From: a virus
Length of the DNA: 21,341 bases
IMG/VR virus record: IMGVR_UViG_3300021185_002047
Location: 1 to 21,341 of that record
Reading direction: 5' to 3' (one strand)
In this document: one piece after another, positions 1 through 7,309 of the stretch
Position numbering within the stretch: the first letter of the stretch is position 1
How the letters are laid out: every line of letters begins with the position of its first letter
Notes under the pieces: model-generated
Database searches by the model: none
Seen by the model: only the letters and a program-made list of their open reading frames with translations
Told to the model about the DNA's origin: nothing
Translations under genes and position numbers: made by a program

Positions 1-171
1 GGTGCCGTACACGGTGCTGAAGTTTCGGGTGGTACTATTGTATCCGGAGCAGCGATGGGAGATTTAAGTGGATTTACACTTACATTAACTGCACAAGAAA
101 CTATTCCGGCTTATTTTGTTACAGCGGCGGTAGTAACTTCGAATGCAAGTGCTACTAAAATAGCACCGTAA
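1..171 (+). CDS. C-terminal part of a virion structural protein (5' end outside window)
   Basis: Reading frame 1 is open from the first base to a TAA at 169-171, giving 56 residues. The translation is rich in Gly, Ala, Thr, Ser and Val with alternating hydrophobic positions, as in beta-rich phage structural proteins, and ends in TKIAP. It lies directly before a terminator and the head genes, so a head or major virion protein expressed as the last gene of a transcript is plausible, but too little is present to name a family. The start is outside the window. Confidence 0.6.
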   Translation, partial: GAVHGAEVSGGTIVSGAAMGDLSGFTLTLTAQETIPAYFVTAAVVTSNASATKIAP

Positions 172-192
172 TCATTATTTTTTCATTTGATT

Positions 193-226
193 AAAAGAGG
201 GGTAACAGAAGTGTTGCCCTTTTTTT
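193..226 (+). terminator. Rho-independent terminator after the first structural gene
   Basis: An 8-bp stem GGGTAACA (200-207) / TGTTGCCC (212-219), with one T-G wobble, closes a GAAG tetraloop and is followed by seven T (220-226). Four A precede the stem. It lies 20-30 bases after the stop at 171 and just before a promoter-like element, marking a transcript boundary. Confidence 0.85.
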
Positions 227-249
227 ATGCAAAAAACATATTATCTTCG
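220..249 (+). promoter_or_regulatory. Bacteroidota-type promoter before the head genes
   Basis: The element TATCTTCG at 242-249 fits the Bacteroidota -7 box (TAnnTTTG). No exact TTTG lies 23 bases upstream, but the T-run of the terminator occupies that place. An ATG at 227 lies upstream of this box, so the promoter favours the ATG at 260 as the true start. The sequence CGTTATATA that follows is repeated upstream of the gene at 20324. Confidence 0.55.
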
Positions 250-259
250 TTATATAGAT

Positions 260-610
260 ATGAAAATATTAACCACCTCGACAAATAGCCAAGTTGTAAA
301 AATTATTCCTAGAGAATATGCATCAACGGCAACGGTTACTTTAAGAGATGATCAAACAAATACGGTAAGCACTTTTACAGATATAAGCTTGACACAAACA
401 GGAGACTATAATATAATAAATGAAGCCTTTGCCTTAAAAGAAGGGTATTATTATGATATGATTGTAACTGCATCCGGATCTGTTATTTATAAAGATAAAG
501 TATTTTGTACTGATCAATCTGTGGATCAATCAACAAATCAATATTACACAGTTAATAAAGATGTATACAAAAGTGATACATCGTACGATGAAGATTATAT
601 AATTTTATGA
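260..610 (+). CDS. Small conserved phage virion-type protein, unknown function
   Basis: A 116-residue protein beginning MKILTTSTNS. I chose ATG 260 over the in-frame ATG at 227, because the latter overlaps the terminator T-run and lies upstream of the likely -7 box at 242-249. The protein alternates short beta-type stretches (VVKIIPR, TATVTLRD, GYYYDMIV) and ends with acidic residues (SYDEDYIIL). I recall similar small proteins near portal genes of Bacteroidota phages, so a head or head-tail role is inferred. It shares the ATGA overlap with the portal gene, so the two are probably translationally coupled. Confidence 0.75.
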   Translation: MKILTTSTNSQVVKIIPREYASTATVTLRDDQTNTVSTFTDISLTQTGDYNIINEAFALKEGYYYDMIVTASGSVIYKDKVFCTDQSVDQSTNQYYTVNKDVYKSDTSYDEDYIIL

Positions 611-2415
611 GTGTAAAAATAGTACAACTAGCAAGCTATACATCCCCGAAAGTTAGCGAACAAAAGAATCAAGATTATGTTTCTTATGGAGATGATAATA
701 ATTACTTTCAATATCTTATTGACAGATACAACGGAAGTCCTACAAACAACGCAGCTATAAACGGGATCTCTCAATTAATATTTGGAGAAGGTTTAGATGC
801 TACAGACTCTAGTAAAAATCCGGATGGATACGCTAAAATGAAATCTTTATTTAGAGATGATTGTATCCAAAAGCTTTGTAACGATTTAAAGTTAATGGGT
901 CAATGTGCTATACAAGTTATATACTCTAAAGACAGATCACAAATTGCACAAATAGAACACTTTCCTGTAGAGACTTTACGAGCAGAGAAGTGTAACAAAG
1001 AGGGAGATATAGAGGCTTATTACTATCATTCAGATTGGAGTAAAGTAAAGCCACAAGACGATTTAAAACGCATACCGGCATACGGTTTCAGTAATGAGGC
1101 AATAGAGATATACTATGTGAAACCATATAGAACAGGCTATTACTATTACTCTCCTGTGGATTATCAAGGTGGCTTACAATACTCTGAGCTAGAAGAAGAG
1201 ATAGCAAACTATCATTTAAACAATATAATGAACGGTTTAGCTCCTAGTATGCTAATAAACTTTAATAATGGTATTCCCTCGGAAGAGGAGAGACGTATTA
1301 TTGAAACAAAAGTAAAAGATAAGTTTAGTGGTACATCTAATGCAGGAAAATTTATATTGTCTTTTAACGATAACGAGACACAAGGAGCAAGTATAGAACC
1401 GGTTCAATTATCGGATGCACATAGTCAATATCAATTCCTTTCGGATGAATCGATGAAAAAGATAATGGTAAGCCACAGAATCGTTTCTCCTATGCTTTTG
1501 GGTATAAAGGATAACACCGGACTAGGAAACAACGCAGAAGAGCTTAAAACGGCTTCTAATTTGATGGACAATACTGTAGTAAGACCGTTTCAAAATCTAC
1601 TTATTAATTGTTTAGACAATATACTATCATATAATGAGATCTCTTTAAAGCTATATTTTAAAACTTTACAACCTATTGAGTTCGCAGATCTAGAAAATGC
1701 TTTGACTAAAGAAGCGGTTGAAGAGGAAACAGGGCAAAAATTATCTTTAAGTGAAGAGGATTTAAAAGCACCTTGTTGGGATGGGTACGAAATGATAGGA
1801 TATAAAAATAAAGATGGTAAAAAAGTTCCTAATTGTGTACCTATCGAAGCTGCCGATCAAATGAGATCTACAGTTTTAGAAGCTTTAGAAGGTTTAGGAG
1901 AGGATGAGGATTTAAGTGAATTTGTTTTAGTAGATGAAAGACCGGCAAATCACGAGACTGATACAGAGATGGAAGGTATTATGAACTTTGCAAACGTAAT
2001 AAAAGGATCTCCGAGTAAGAAAAGCAAACAAGACACAACCTTATTTAAGATAAGATATCAATATGCACCTTTAACAACAAGTAAAAATAGCAGAGAATTT
2101 TGCGAAAAAATGGTAAAAGCTGCTAAATTATATAGAGTTGAAGATCTAAATAAAAAACTCGATATGAATGAGGGATTTGGCAAGGGAGGATCCGATAGCT
2201 ATAATCCATTTTTATTCAAAGGCGGAGTTAATTGTAAGCATTTTTGGATGAGAAAAATCTATATGAGGAAAAATAATCGAAAGATTTCTGTAAACGATGC
2301 CAAGCGTATGATTAACGATCTAGATCCTAGCCAAAGAAAAGATGCTAGGTTTGAGGATAACGATCCTAGAGTAGCACAAATTGCAGAAGAGAAAAATAAC
2401 TATTGGAGAGCATAA
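607..2415 (+). CDS. Phage portal protein with C-terminal MuF-like extension
   Basis: A 602-residue protein. Residues ~1-350 look like a phage portal, the dodecameric ring through which DNA enters the head: it starts with a YGDDNNYFQYLIDRYNGSP segment and carries the stretch SHRIVSPMLLGIKDNTGLG near residue 290-305, a common portal signature. Residues ~389-413 hold CWDGYEMIGYKNKDGKKVPN followed by CVP, a short Cys/Gly motif I recall from various phage proteins. Residues ~470-565 contain REFCEKMV and the segment FLFKGGVNCKHFWMRKIY, resembling MuF/gp7-like minor head domains, which are normally a separate gene beside the portal. The length (portals are usually 400-500 residues) supports a portal plus extra domain. 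It overlaps the previous gene by 4 bases and is followed by a connector 3 bases later. Confidence 0.85.
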   Translation: MSVKIVQLASYTSPKVSEQKNQDYVSYGDDNNYFQYLIDRYNGSPTNNAAINGISQLIFGEGLDATDSSKNPDGYAKMKSLFRDDCIQKLCNDLKLMGQCAIQVIYSKDRSQIAQIEHFPVETLRAEKCNKEGDIEAYYYHSDWSKVKPQDDLKRIPAYGFSNEAIEIYYVKPYRTGYYYYSPVDYQGGLQYSELEEEIANYHLNNIMNGLAPSMLINFNNGIPSEEERRIIETKVKDKFSGTSNAGKFILSFNDNETQGASIEPVQLSDAHSQYQFLSDESMKKIMVSHRIVSPMLLGIKDNTGLGNNAEELKTASNLMDNTVVRPFQNLLINCLDNILSYNEISLKLYFKTLQPIEFADLENALTKEAVEEETGQKLSLSEEDLKAPCWDGYEMIGYKNKDGKKVPNCVPIEAADQMRSTVLEALEGLGEDEDLSEFVLVDERPANHETDTEMEGIMNFANVIKGSPSKKSKQDTTLFKIRYQYAPLTTSKNSREFCEKMVKAAKLYRVEDLNKKLDMNEGFGKGGSDSYNPFLFKGGVNCKHFWMRKIYMRKNNRKISVNDAKRMINDLDPSQRKDARFEDNDPRVAQIAEEKNNYWRA

Positions 2416-2418
2416 TAT

Positions 2419-2922
2419 ATGGCAACGGCACTATTTATAAAGAGAGCAGATATTGTTAAGAATACCATAATTAATGGTAATGTTGACACAGATAAGTTTA
2501 TACAATTCATTAAAATAGCTCAAGAGATGCATATTCAAAATTATCTTGGTACTGAGCTTTACAATAAGATTAGTGCGGATATAATTGCAGATTCATTAGC
2601 GGGGAATTATTTAACCCTAGTTAACAAGTATGTGCAACCTATGTTAATCCATTATGCTATGGTAGATTATTTACCTTTTTCAGCGTACGAAGTAAAAAAT
2701 GGAGGGTTATTTAAACACAGAAGCGAAAATTCGGAGACTCCGGCAAAAGATGAGGTTGATTTCTTAGTTCAAAGATATAGAAACTTTGCAGATTTTTACA
2801 CAACTAGATTTTTAGATCATATGAGCTTTGAAGCTTCGAGTAAATATCCGGAATATTATAGTAACTCAAATGAAGATATGCATCCGGATCGAAACAATAA
2901 TTTTGTGGGTTGGGTTTTATGA
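2419..2922 (+). CDS. Probable head-tail connector / adaptor protein
   Basis: A 167-residue, mostly helical protein. It begins ATALFIKRADIVKNTIINGNV and has a middle segment QNYLGTELYNKI and a C-terminal half of long helices (DFLVQRYRNFADFYTTRFLDH). This pattern fits the small DUF6712-like adaptor proteins that follow portal genes in Bacteroidota phages; the family assignment is from memory of sequence style and position. A connector would sit beneath the portal in the mature virion. It starts 3 bases after the portal stop and overlaps the next tiny gene by ATGA. Confidence 0.65.
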   Translation: MATALFIKRADIVKNTIINGNVDTDKFIQFIKIAQEMHIQNYLGTELYNKISADIIADSLAGNYLTLVNKYVQPMLIHYAMVDYLPFSAYEVKNGGLFKHRSENSETPAKDEVDFLVQRYRNFADFYTTRFLDHMSFEASSKYPEYYSNSNEDMHPDRNNNFVGWVL

Positions 2923-2999
2923 GTACATACGGAATTAAAAAAAGTAATATTGTAAAATTAATGCAATACATAAAAGAAAAGAGCAAAACTAAAAAATAA
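2919..2999 (+). CDS. Tiny basic protein, unknown
   Basis: A 26-residue reading frame, ATG overlapping the connector stop (ATGA) and ending in TAA at 2997-2999. The product is strongly basic with a lysine-rich tail (KEKSKTKK). Support is only the coupled start and the fact that it fills the gap to the next gene; no family is recognised. It could be a minor virion or DNA-binding peptide, or non-functional. Confidence 0.4.
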   Translation: MSTYGIKKSNIVKLMQYIKEKSKTKK

Positions 3000-3014
3000 T
3001 GCGTTATATATAAT

Positions 3015-3182
3015 ATGGGATTTGGAAGTATATATTCGGTAAGTTGGTTCGGAGATACAAATGCAGCGAATGGTTGGGGAATAGTATATCCCTCAAATGC
3101 GGATGGCTCATTATTGACGGCAGATACAACATTAATATTAGCAGATACGACAACAATAAAAGCAGATGCGACAGAATTTTAA
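3015..3182 (+). CDS. Small virion-type protein with ADTT repeats
   Basis: A 55-residue frame from ATG 3015 to TAA 3180-3182. It starts MGFGSIYSVSWFGDTN and contains GWGIVYPSN, a composition I recall for small proteins before tail-fibre genes in Bacteroidota phages. The C-terminal half has three near-repeats (TADTT, LADTT, KADAT). The upstream sequence GCGTTATATATAATATG resembles the start regions of the genes at 260 and 20324, so it may have its own promoter. The tail-fibre gene starts 9 bases later. Function unknown; a tail or fibre-attachment role is inferred from position. Confidence 0.6.
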   Translation: MGFGSIYSVSWFGDTNAANGWGIVYPSNADGSLLTADTTLILADTTTIKADATEF

Positions 3183-3191
3183 ATAAAAAAA

Positions 3192-4304
3192 ATGGCAAAA
3201 CAAGTAATTAATATTGGGACAACCGCAAACGATGGAACAGGAGATCCGTTAAGAACAGCCTTTGACAAGGTCAATGATAACTTTAATGAATTGTACACAG
3301 ATGATACAAACGATGTATCCTCAATAGTAGCTACTGCTCCAATAGCTAGAAACAACGCTACAGGAATTGTTACAATCTCTTTAAATGATGCGGGAATTGT
3401 TACAGATAAAATAGCAGATGATGCAGTTACGGCAGATAAACTTGCAAACTCAATTAATACAGAGATAGCAGCAAATACAGCAAAAGTCACAAATGCAACA
3501 CATACAGGAGACGTGACAGGATCAACAGCTTTGACAATTACAGATGATGCAGTAACAATTTCAAAGATTGCAGATGCTGCCATAGTTACAGAAGCAGAGG
3601 GAATTGGTTCTAATGATAACGACACTACTTTACCTACTTCAGCGGCTGTAAAAGATTATGTAGACGGACAAGGTATTGGAGCACTTACAGCTACTGATGG
3701 AGGTTTTGTTGTAGGAAATGGTTCAGCGTTTATAGTAGAAAGTGGATCAACTGCTAGAGATTCAATAGGACTAGGTACTAGTGGTCATATACAATTTCAT
3801 TGTTTAGGGGTTGGACAAGCTGCATCAACAAATAACGGTCAGATAGATGCAACAACTTTATATGCTAGTGGTAATATAGGAAAGGATTCGGGCGATTATA
3901 TAACTTGGACAACCGACACGCAACTTGATTTTTATGTCAATGGAAGTAATGAAATGAGGCTAGAAGCGGATGGTGATTTGCACGTTGATGGAGATGTTAT
4001 CGCTGCTAGTACAACTGTATCTTCCGATGAGAAACTTAAAAAAGACATTAAACCAATCGAAGATGCTTTAGAAATAGTAGGTGCTATTAAAGGAGTAGAT
4101 TTTACTTGGAAAAAAGATGACAAGAGATCTAGTGGAGTAATTGCACAAGATATACAATCTGTTATGCCTCATTTAGTAAAAGAAGTAAAAGAATTAGATT
4201 CAGACGATAGTCACTTAGCTGTTAATTACGATGGTCTTATTGGAGTATTAATTGAAGCAGTAAAAGAATTAAAAGCAGAAGTAGAAACTTTAAAAAACAA
4301 ATAA
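3192..4304 (+). CDS. Tail fibre protein with C-terminal S74 intramolecular chaperone
   Basis: A 370-residue protein. The N-terminus INIGTTANDGTGDPLRTAFD...NDNFNELY is a common tail-fibre start in phages and probably attaches the fibre to the virion. The middle (~40-200) is Ala/Thr/Asp-rich with repeated motifs such as ITDDAVTISKIAD, typical of trimeric fibre shafts. Residues ~277-370 form an S74 (endosialidase-type) chaperone: SDEKLKKDIKPIEDALE, then GVIAQDIQSVMPHLV, then a C-terminal coiled coil. In this family the domain drives trimerisation and cuts itself off at the Ser-Asp pair, here S278-D279. It recognises the host surface in the tail. It ends in a 1-base overlap with the next gene. 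The stretch has no CCGG, unlike flanking genes, suggesting a different origin. Confidence 0.9.
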   Translation: MAKQVINIGTTANDGTGDPLRTAFDKVNDNFNELYTDDTNDVSSIVATAPIARNNATGIVTISLNDAGIVTDKIADDAVTADKLANSINTEIAANTAKVTNATHTGDVTGSTALTITDDAVTISKIADAAIVTEAEGIGSNDNDTTLPTSAAVKDYVDGQGIGALTATDGGFVVGNGSAFIVESGSTARDSIGLGTSGHIQFHCLGVGQAASTNNGQIDATTLYASGNIGKDSGDYITWTTDTQLDFYVNGSNEMRLEADGDLHVDGDVIAASTTVSSDEKLKKDIKPIEDALEIVGAIKGVDFTWKKDDKRSSGVIAQDIQSVMPHLVKEVKELDSDDSHLAVNYDGLIGVLIEAVKELKAEVETLKNK

Positions 4305-4720
4305 TGGCTTTAATAGGAAATTGCACTACAGTAGAGTGTACATATAGTGACACAGAAACAGAAGAAATTACAATTACCTACGGTGATGACGAAGGGGAAT
4401 TGGCAGGAACAACTGAAACAATAACAGTTCCTACTAAAGATTGTACGACAACTAATCACTCTGATATTTATTTATGTATTCGATCAGTTAATAATTATAA
4501 TTCGTGGTTAGTAGCTGATGGAGAAACTATAAAAGAAAAAGAATTTCAAGTAGATTTTGCAATATATACAGACCAAGCTACAAGAGATGCAGATAAAGAA
4601 GATTTTTTATGGCAAGATGTTATGGTTTTGCACAGTATAGAAATAGATGAGAATTTATATAGTCAAGCATATTCTCAGATTAAATTAATGATAGGATTTA
4701 CAAATTTAACAGACGCTTAG
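4304..4720 (+). CDS. Unknown protein between the two fibre genes
   Basis: A 138-residue acidic protein starting MALIGNCTTVECTYSDTETE. The first half is Thr/Glu-rich with probable beta strands (EEITITYGDDEGE); the second half is more mixed and ends YSQIKLMIGFTNLTDA. Two Cys in the first 12 residues are notable. No family is recognised. It starts on the last base of the S74 fibre stop codon and is followed by the second fibre gene after one base, so it is probably a tail-tip, baseplate or fibre-associated protein made together with them. Confidence 0.7.
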   Translation: MALIGNCTTVECTYSDTETEEITITYGDDEGELAGTTETITVPTKDCTTTNHSDIYLCIRSVNNYNSWLVADGETIKEKEFQVDFAIYTDQATRDADKEDFLWQDVMVLHSIEIDENLYSQAYSQIKLMIGFTNLTDA

Positions 4721-4721
4721 T

Positions 4722-5582
4722 ATGCCAATTAAAACATCGGGTGCTCTTGCCCTTATTGCTGATATTGAAGCTGAATTTGCTCAAGGAAACGACAATGTTA
4801 GTCTAGCCCAAGCGGGTGTTGATGCGGGATTAGATGCAGGAGATTTAGGAATGTTTGAATTTTATGGACTTAGTGATGCCGTTGCTCCTACAGTAACAGT
4901 ACAAAGTTCGTCAAGTGTTACTTCTAGTGGATTTACTGCAAATGGTAATGTCACAGCAGATGGAGGTGCAGGAGTATCTGAGAGAGGATTCTATATAGGA
5001 ACAAGTACAACTGCAACAAGCAACACTAAATATACAGTTAGCGGGACAACAGGTGCTTACACTTATAACTTTACAGGAGCAAGTTCGCAGACAACTTACA
5101 GAGTTTTTGCTTTTGCTACGACTTCAGCAGGAACAACTATAACAAGTTATGTATCTACAACAACAAGTGCAGATTATCAATTGTTAGGTGTAACGTCAAA
5201 TTCATTTAGTCACAATGGTAGAAATTATGGTATAAATGGTTTTAGTACAATGCCAAGTTCACAAAAGCCTAGTGGTACAAAAACTGTTTCAGTTTCAAAT
5301 AGTGGTTCAACGATTACTTCATTTTTTAGAGCATACGCCTCTGGTCCTTCTAATGGTGGGATATACATACAATATATGAATATGGGAGGACAAGGTGTAA
5401 GTAATAGTAGCTCTAGAGAAGCCATTGGTGGTAATTATGGTAATCACGGAAGTGGAACTACAACAAGATCAATAGGAGGAAGTTCAATAAGTGGTAGAGG
5501 TGGTATGTACCTTTATTGGTATGTTGGATGGAAACGAGGTGGAACTGTTTTAGGTTACAATACTATTTTCTACTATGGATAA
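4722..5582 (+). CDS. Second tail fibre / adhesin with FN3-like domain
   Basis: A 286-residue protein. Residues 1-50 (MPIKTSGALALIADIEAEFA ... DLGMFEFYGLS) look like a virion-attachment segment seen at the start of many phage tail and fibre proteins. Residues ~58-150 resemble a fibronectin-type-III-like repeat (TVQSSSSVTSSGFTANGNVT, SERGFYIGTS, TYRVFAFATTSAG). The C-terminal ~130 residues are Ser/Gly-rich (GGNYGNHGSGTTTRS, SGRGGMYLYWYVGW) and end GYNTIFYYG, as in exposed receptor-binding tips. It likely binds the host envelope or a surface glycan. The gene lacks CCGG like its neighbours. Confidence 0.75.
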   Translation: MPIKTSGALALIADIEAEFAQGNDNVSLAQAGVDAGLDAGDLGMFEFYGLSDAVAPTVTVQSSSSVTSSGFTANGNVTADGGAGVSERGFYIGTSTTATSNTKYTVSGTTGAYTYNFTGASSQTTYRVFAFATTSAGTTITSYVSTTTSADYQLLGVTSNSFSHNGRNYGINGFSTMPSSQKPSGTKTVSVSNSGSTITSFFRAYASGPSNGGIYIQYMNMGGQGVSNSSSREAIGGNYGNHGSGTTTRSIGGSSISGRGGMYLYWYVGWKRGGTVLGYNTIFYYG

Positions 5583-5599
5583 AAAAACATATACAAATT

Positions 5600-6157
5600 A
5601 TGCATAGTTTATTTTGGATTTTTGATAATGTTATTTCTGCTGATAAATGTAAAGAATATATTGATCTAGCAAATGATAATTTTCATAAAGCAGGAGTTGG
5701 TGGAGATGAATTATTAAATACAGGTAGCATTGATGAAGATACTAGAAAAACAAATATTTTTTGGAGTGATAATAAAGAGTTATTTGAATTAGCTACTAAA
5801 TATGGAAAAATAGCTAATAAAGAAGCAGGATGGAATTTAGATGTAAAAGCAATAGAAAGTTTTCAAATAGGACAATATCCTGTAGGTGGTCACTATGATT
5901 GGCACCCCGATAGTTCAGGTATGTTTGTAAATGATCACAATCTTGCAAGGAAAATATCTATGGTACTTTGGTTAAATGAAGATTTTGAAGGTGGTGAATT
6001 TGAATTTCATAAATGTTACACTTCAGAAAATATAATAAAACCAAGTATTGGTACAATGGTATTTTTTCCATCGTGGATGATACATAGAGTAAAACCAGTA
6101 ACAAAAGGTGTAAGGTATAGTGCAGTATCTTGGATACTTGGAAAACCATTAATATAA
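5600..6157 (+). CDS. 2-oxoglutarate/Fe(II)-dependent oxygenase (prolyl-4-hydroxylase-like)
   Basis: A 185-residue double-stranded beta-helix hydroxylase. The Fe(II) ligands are visible: H102 and D104 in HYDWHPDSSG and H162 in PSWMIHRVKPVTKG; R172 in GVRYSAVSW would bind 2-oxoglutarate. FEGGEFEFHKC is also typical. These enzymes couple decarboxylation of 2-oxoglutarate to hydroxylation of a protein or other substrate; the substrate here is unknown. An in-frame TTG at 5516 would extend the protein, but that part overlaps the fibre gene in another frame and reads as junk, so ATG 5600 is chosen. The gene lies directly after two fibre genes and overlaps the next gene by TAATG, suggesting a role in modifying fibres or the host surface (inference). 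Confidence 0.9.
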   Translation: MHSLFWIFDNVISADKCKEYIDLANDNFHKAGVGGDELLNTGSIDEDTRKTNIFWSDNKELFELATKYGKIANKEAGWNLDVKAIESFQIGQYPVGGHYDWHPDSSGMFVNDHNLARKISMVLWLNEDFEGGEFEFHKCYTSENIIKPSIGTMVFFPSWMIHRVKPVTKGVRYSAVSWILGKPLI

Positions 6158-6297
6158 TGGAAGATTTGAAGATAGCTTTTACTAATATATTTGCACTTGG
6201 GTTAAGTGTTTCAGAAGCTAATCCCGTATTGCAAACGGTTTCTTTATTATTAGCTATCGGATATACTACAATATCAATATATAAAAAACTTAAATGA
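6157..6297 (+). CDS. Small membrane protein, lysis-region
   Basis: A 46-residue frame from ATG 6157 (sharing an A with the oxygenase TAA) to TGA 6295-6297, which overlaps the next ATG as ATGA. The segment VLQTVSLLLAIGYTTISIY is a probable single transmembrane helix, preceded by an amphipathic part (LKIAFTNIFALGLSVSEANP) and followed by a basic KKLK end. It is too small for a family assignment, but a holin or antiholin-type role is suggested by size and position before other lysis genes. Confidence 0.7.
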   Translation: MEDLKIAFTNIFALGLSVSEANPVLQTVSLLLAIGYTTISIYKKLK

Positions 6298-6689
6298 AAT
6301 TACCGAAAAACGGAGTGGCGAGAGAGATAAGAAGTTATGTAGGTTCGTTACTAATATTCCTTTTTGTTATTGGATTGATAATAGCTTTGATACAATTCCC
6401 TGTACTAGATACAAATAAAGAGGTTGTAATGATGCTGATAGGTACAATCTCAGCTTCTATTGGAATAACAGTAGCTACTATAACCGGAAGTAAGCCAGAT
6501 GATATAAACGCTCTTAAACAATCTTTAGAGAAAAAAGAACATCAAATAGAAATGCTAGTAACAGCCAAAGACAATCTTGAAGAAATGGTAATTAACTTGC
6601 AAAAGGAAATGCTACAAAACCAAGACAATATGATGGATAAAATAATCCTAAAAGCTGCAATGGATTTTGATGATAAAAAAAGGAAATAA
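6294..6689 (+). CDS. Membrane protein with two TM helices and a coiled coil (lysis-associated)
   Basis: A 131-residue protein. Two hydrophobic segments are visible at ~18-36 (SLLIFLFVIGLIIALIQF) and ~47-65 (MMLIGTISASIGITVATITG), with a short soluble link between them. The remaining residues ~70-131 form a charged helix or coiled coil (LKQSLEKKEHQIEMLV, NLQKEMLQNQ) ending in KKRK. Both termini probably lie in the cytoplasm. The shape fits holin-like or spanin-like phage membrane proteins, but I do not recognise a specific family. ATGA overlap with the preceding small membrane protein points to coexpression. Confidence 0.75.
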   Translation: MKLPKNGVAREIRSYVGSLLIFLFVIGLIIALIQFPVLDTNKEVVMMLIGTISASIGITVATITGSKPDDINALKQSLEKKEHQIEMLVTAKDNLEEMVINLQKEMLQNQDNMMDKIILKAAMDFDDKKRK

Positions 6690-6737
6690 GTTACTCCTTA
6701 AGTAGCTTTTTGTATATTAACAGGAAAAATATTACTT

Positions 6738-6896
6738 ATGATAAAAAAGTATTACGATATAGCAAAAGCAGAAGTTATTAAATGGGTATTTAATGGGTGG
6801 AATAGCGAAAGTATATTTGAGAAAGGTAAGGTTATCTTTGTAGGTTTTGTATTGTTTTTTATTCTTTGGAAATTAATTTATAGCATATTTGTATGA
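6738..6896 (+). CDS. Small membrane protein before the endolysin
   Basis: A 52-residue frame from ATG 6738 to TGA 6894-6896. The N-terminal half is polar/amphipathic (MIKKYYDIAKAEVIKWVFNG) and the C-terminal half has one strong transmembrane helix (VIFVGFVLFFILWKLIYSIF). The stop overlaps the endolysin ATG (ATGA), so they are probably coupled. No family is recognised; a holin, antiholin or spanin component is plausible from the neighbours. Confidence 0.7.
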   Translation: MIKKYYDIAKAEVIKWVFNGWNSESIFEKGKVIFVGFVLFFILWKLIYSIFV

Positions 6897-7249
6897 ATCT
6901 TAATTACTTTTCATTATCAGAGTTTGATTGCCCTAGTTTACCCAATTCGGGCAAGAATATGGATTTACAGTTTCTTACTAAACTTGAATCAGCCCGAAAA
7001 ATTGCAGGAATACCCTTTAAAATCACAAGTGGTTACAGAACAGCAGACCATAACGAAACAGTTGGAGGTGTGCCAAACTCAAGCCACCTCATTGGGGTTG
7101 CAGCAGATATCGCAGTTGGTAGTGGAAACGAAAGATACGTTATACTTAATGCTCTTATTAGAGCCGGTTTTAAAAGAATCGGTGTAGCAAAAACTTTTAT
7201 ACATTGTGACACAGATTTAAATAAGCATAATTCGGTATGGACATATTAA
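6893..7249 (+). CDS. Endolysin, M15-family peptidase
   Basis: A 118-residue zinc peptidase of the VanY/M15 type that cuts the peptide stems of peptidoglycan. Visible signatures: FSLSEFDCPS at the N-terminus (common in phage M15 proteins), KITSGYRTADHN at ~43-54, the metal-binding SSHLIGVAADIAV with H65 and D72, and FIHCDTD with H104 as the third zinc ligand. It has no signal peptide, so it needs a holin for release. It is full length for the single-domain M15 endolysins and lies among membrane proteins as a lysis cassette. Confidence 0.92.
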   Translation: MNLNYFSLSEFDCPSLPNSGKNMDLQFLTKLESARKIAGIPFKITSGYRTADHNETVGGVPNSSHLIGVAADIAVGSGNERYVILNALIRAGFKRIGVAKTFIHCDTDLNKHNSVWTY

Positions 7250-7309
7250 TTTGCGGGTATATCTCTTTTAGATTAGTTGAGTATTTAATAATTGAAACAA
7301 TAAAACCTC

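Noticed and set aside
227-259. Upstream ATG extending the gene at 260
   Set aside because: It sits at the end of the terminator T-run and upstream of the likely -7 promoter box; the extra residues (MQKTYYLRYID) look like translated promoter sequence.
3121-3182. Short direct repeats (gcagata) as a CRISPR or regulatory array
   Set aside because: They encode the repeated ADTT residues of a small protein and are too short and irregular for a CRISPR array.
3179-3625. A 148-residue open frame on the minus strand under the tail fibre gene
   Set aside because: It is antisense to the Ala/Thr/Asp-rich shaft of the S74 fibre; the repeating codons leave the other strand open. The translation is low-complexity Ala/Val/Ser.
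5516-5599. TTG-started N-terminal extension of the oxygenase
   Set aside because: It overlaps the fibre gene in another frame and translates to unlikely Cys/Trp-rich sequence; ATG 5600 begins the conserved fold.
6924-7187. An 87-residue open frame within the endolysin gene
   Set aside because: It lies in another frame of a clear M15 peptidase with all zinc ligands; it is a shadow.
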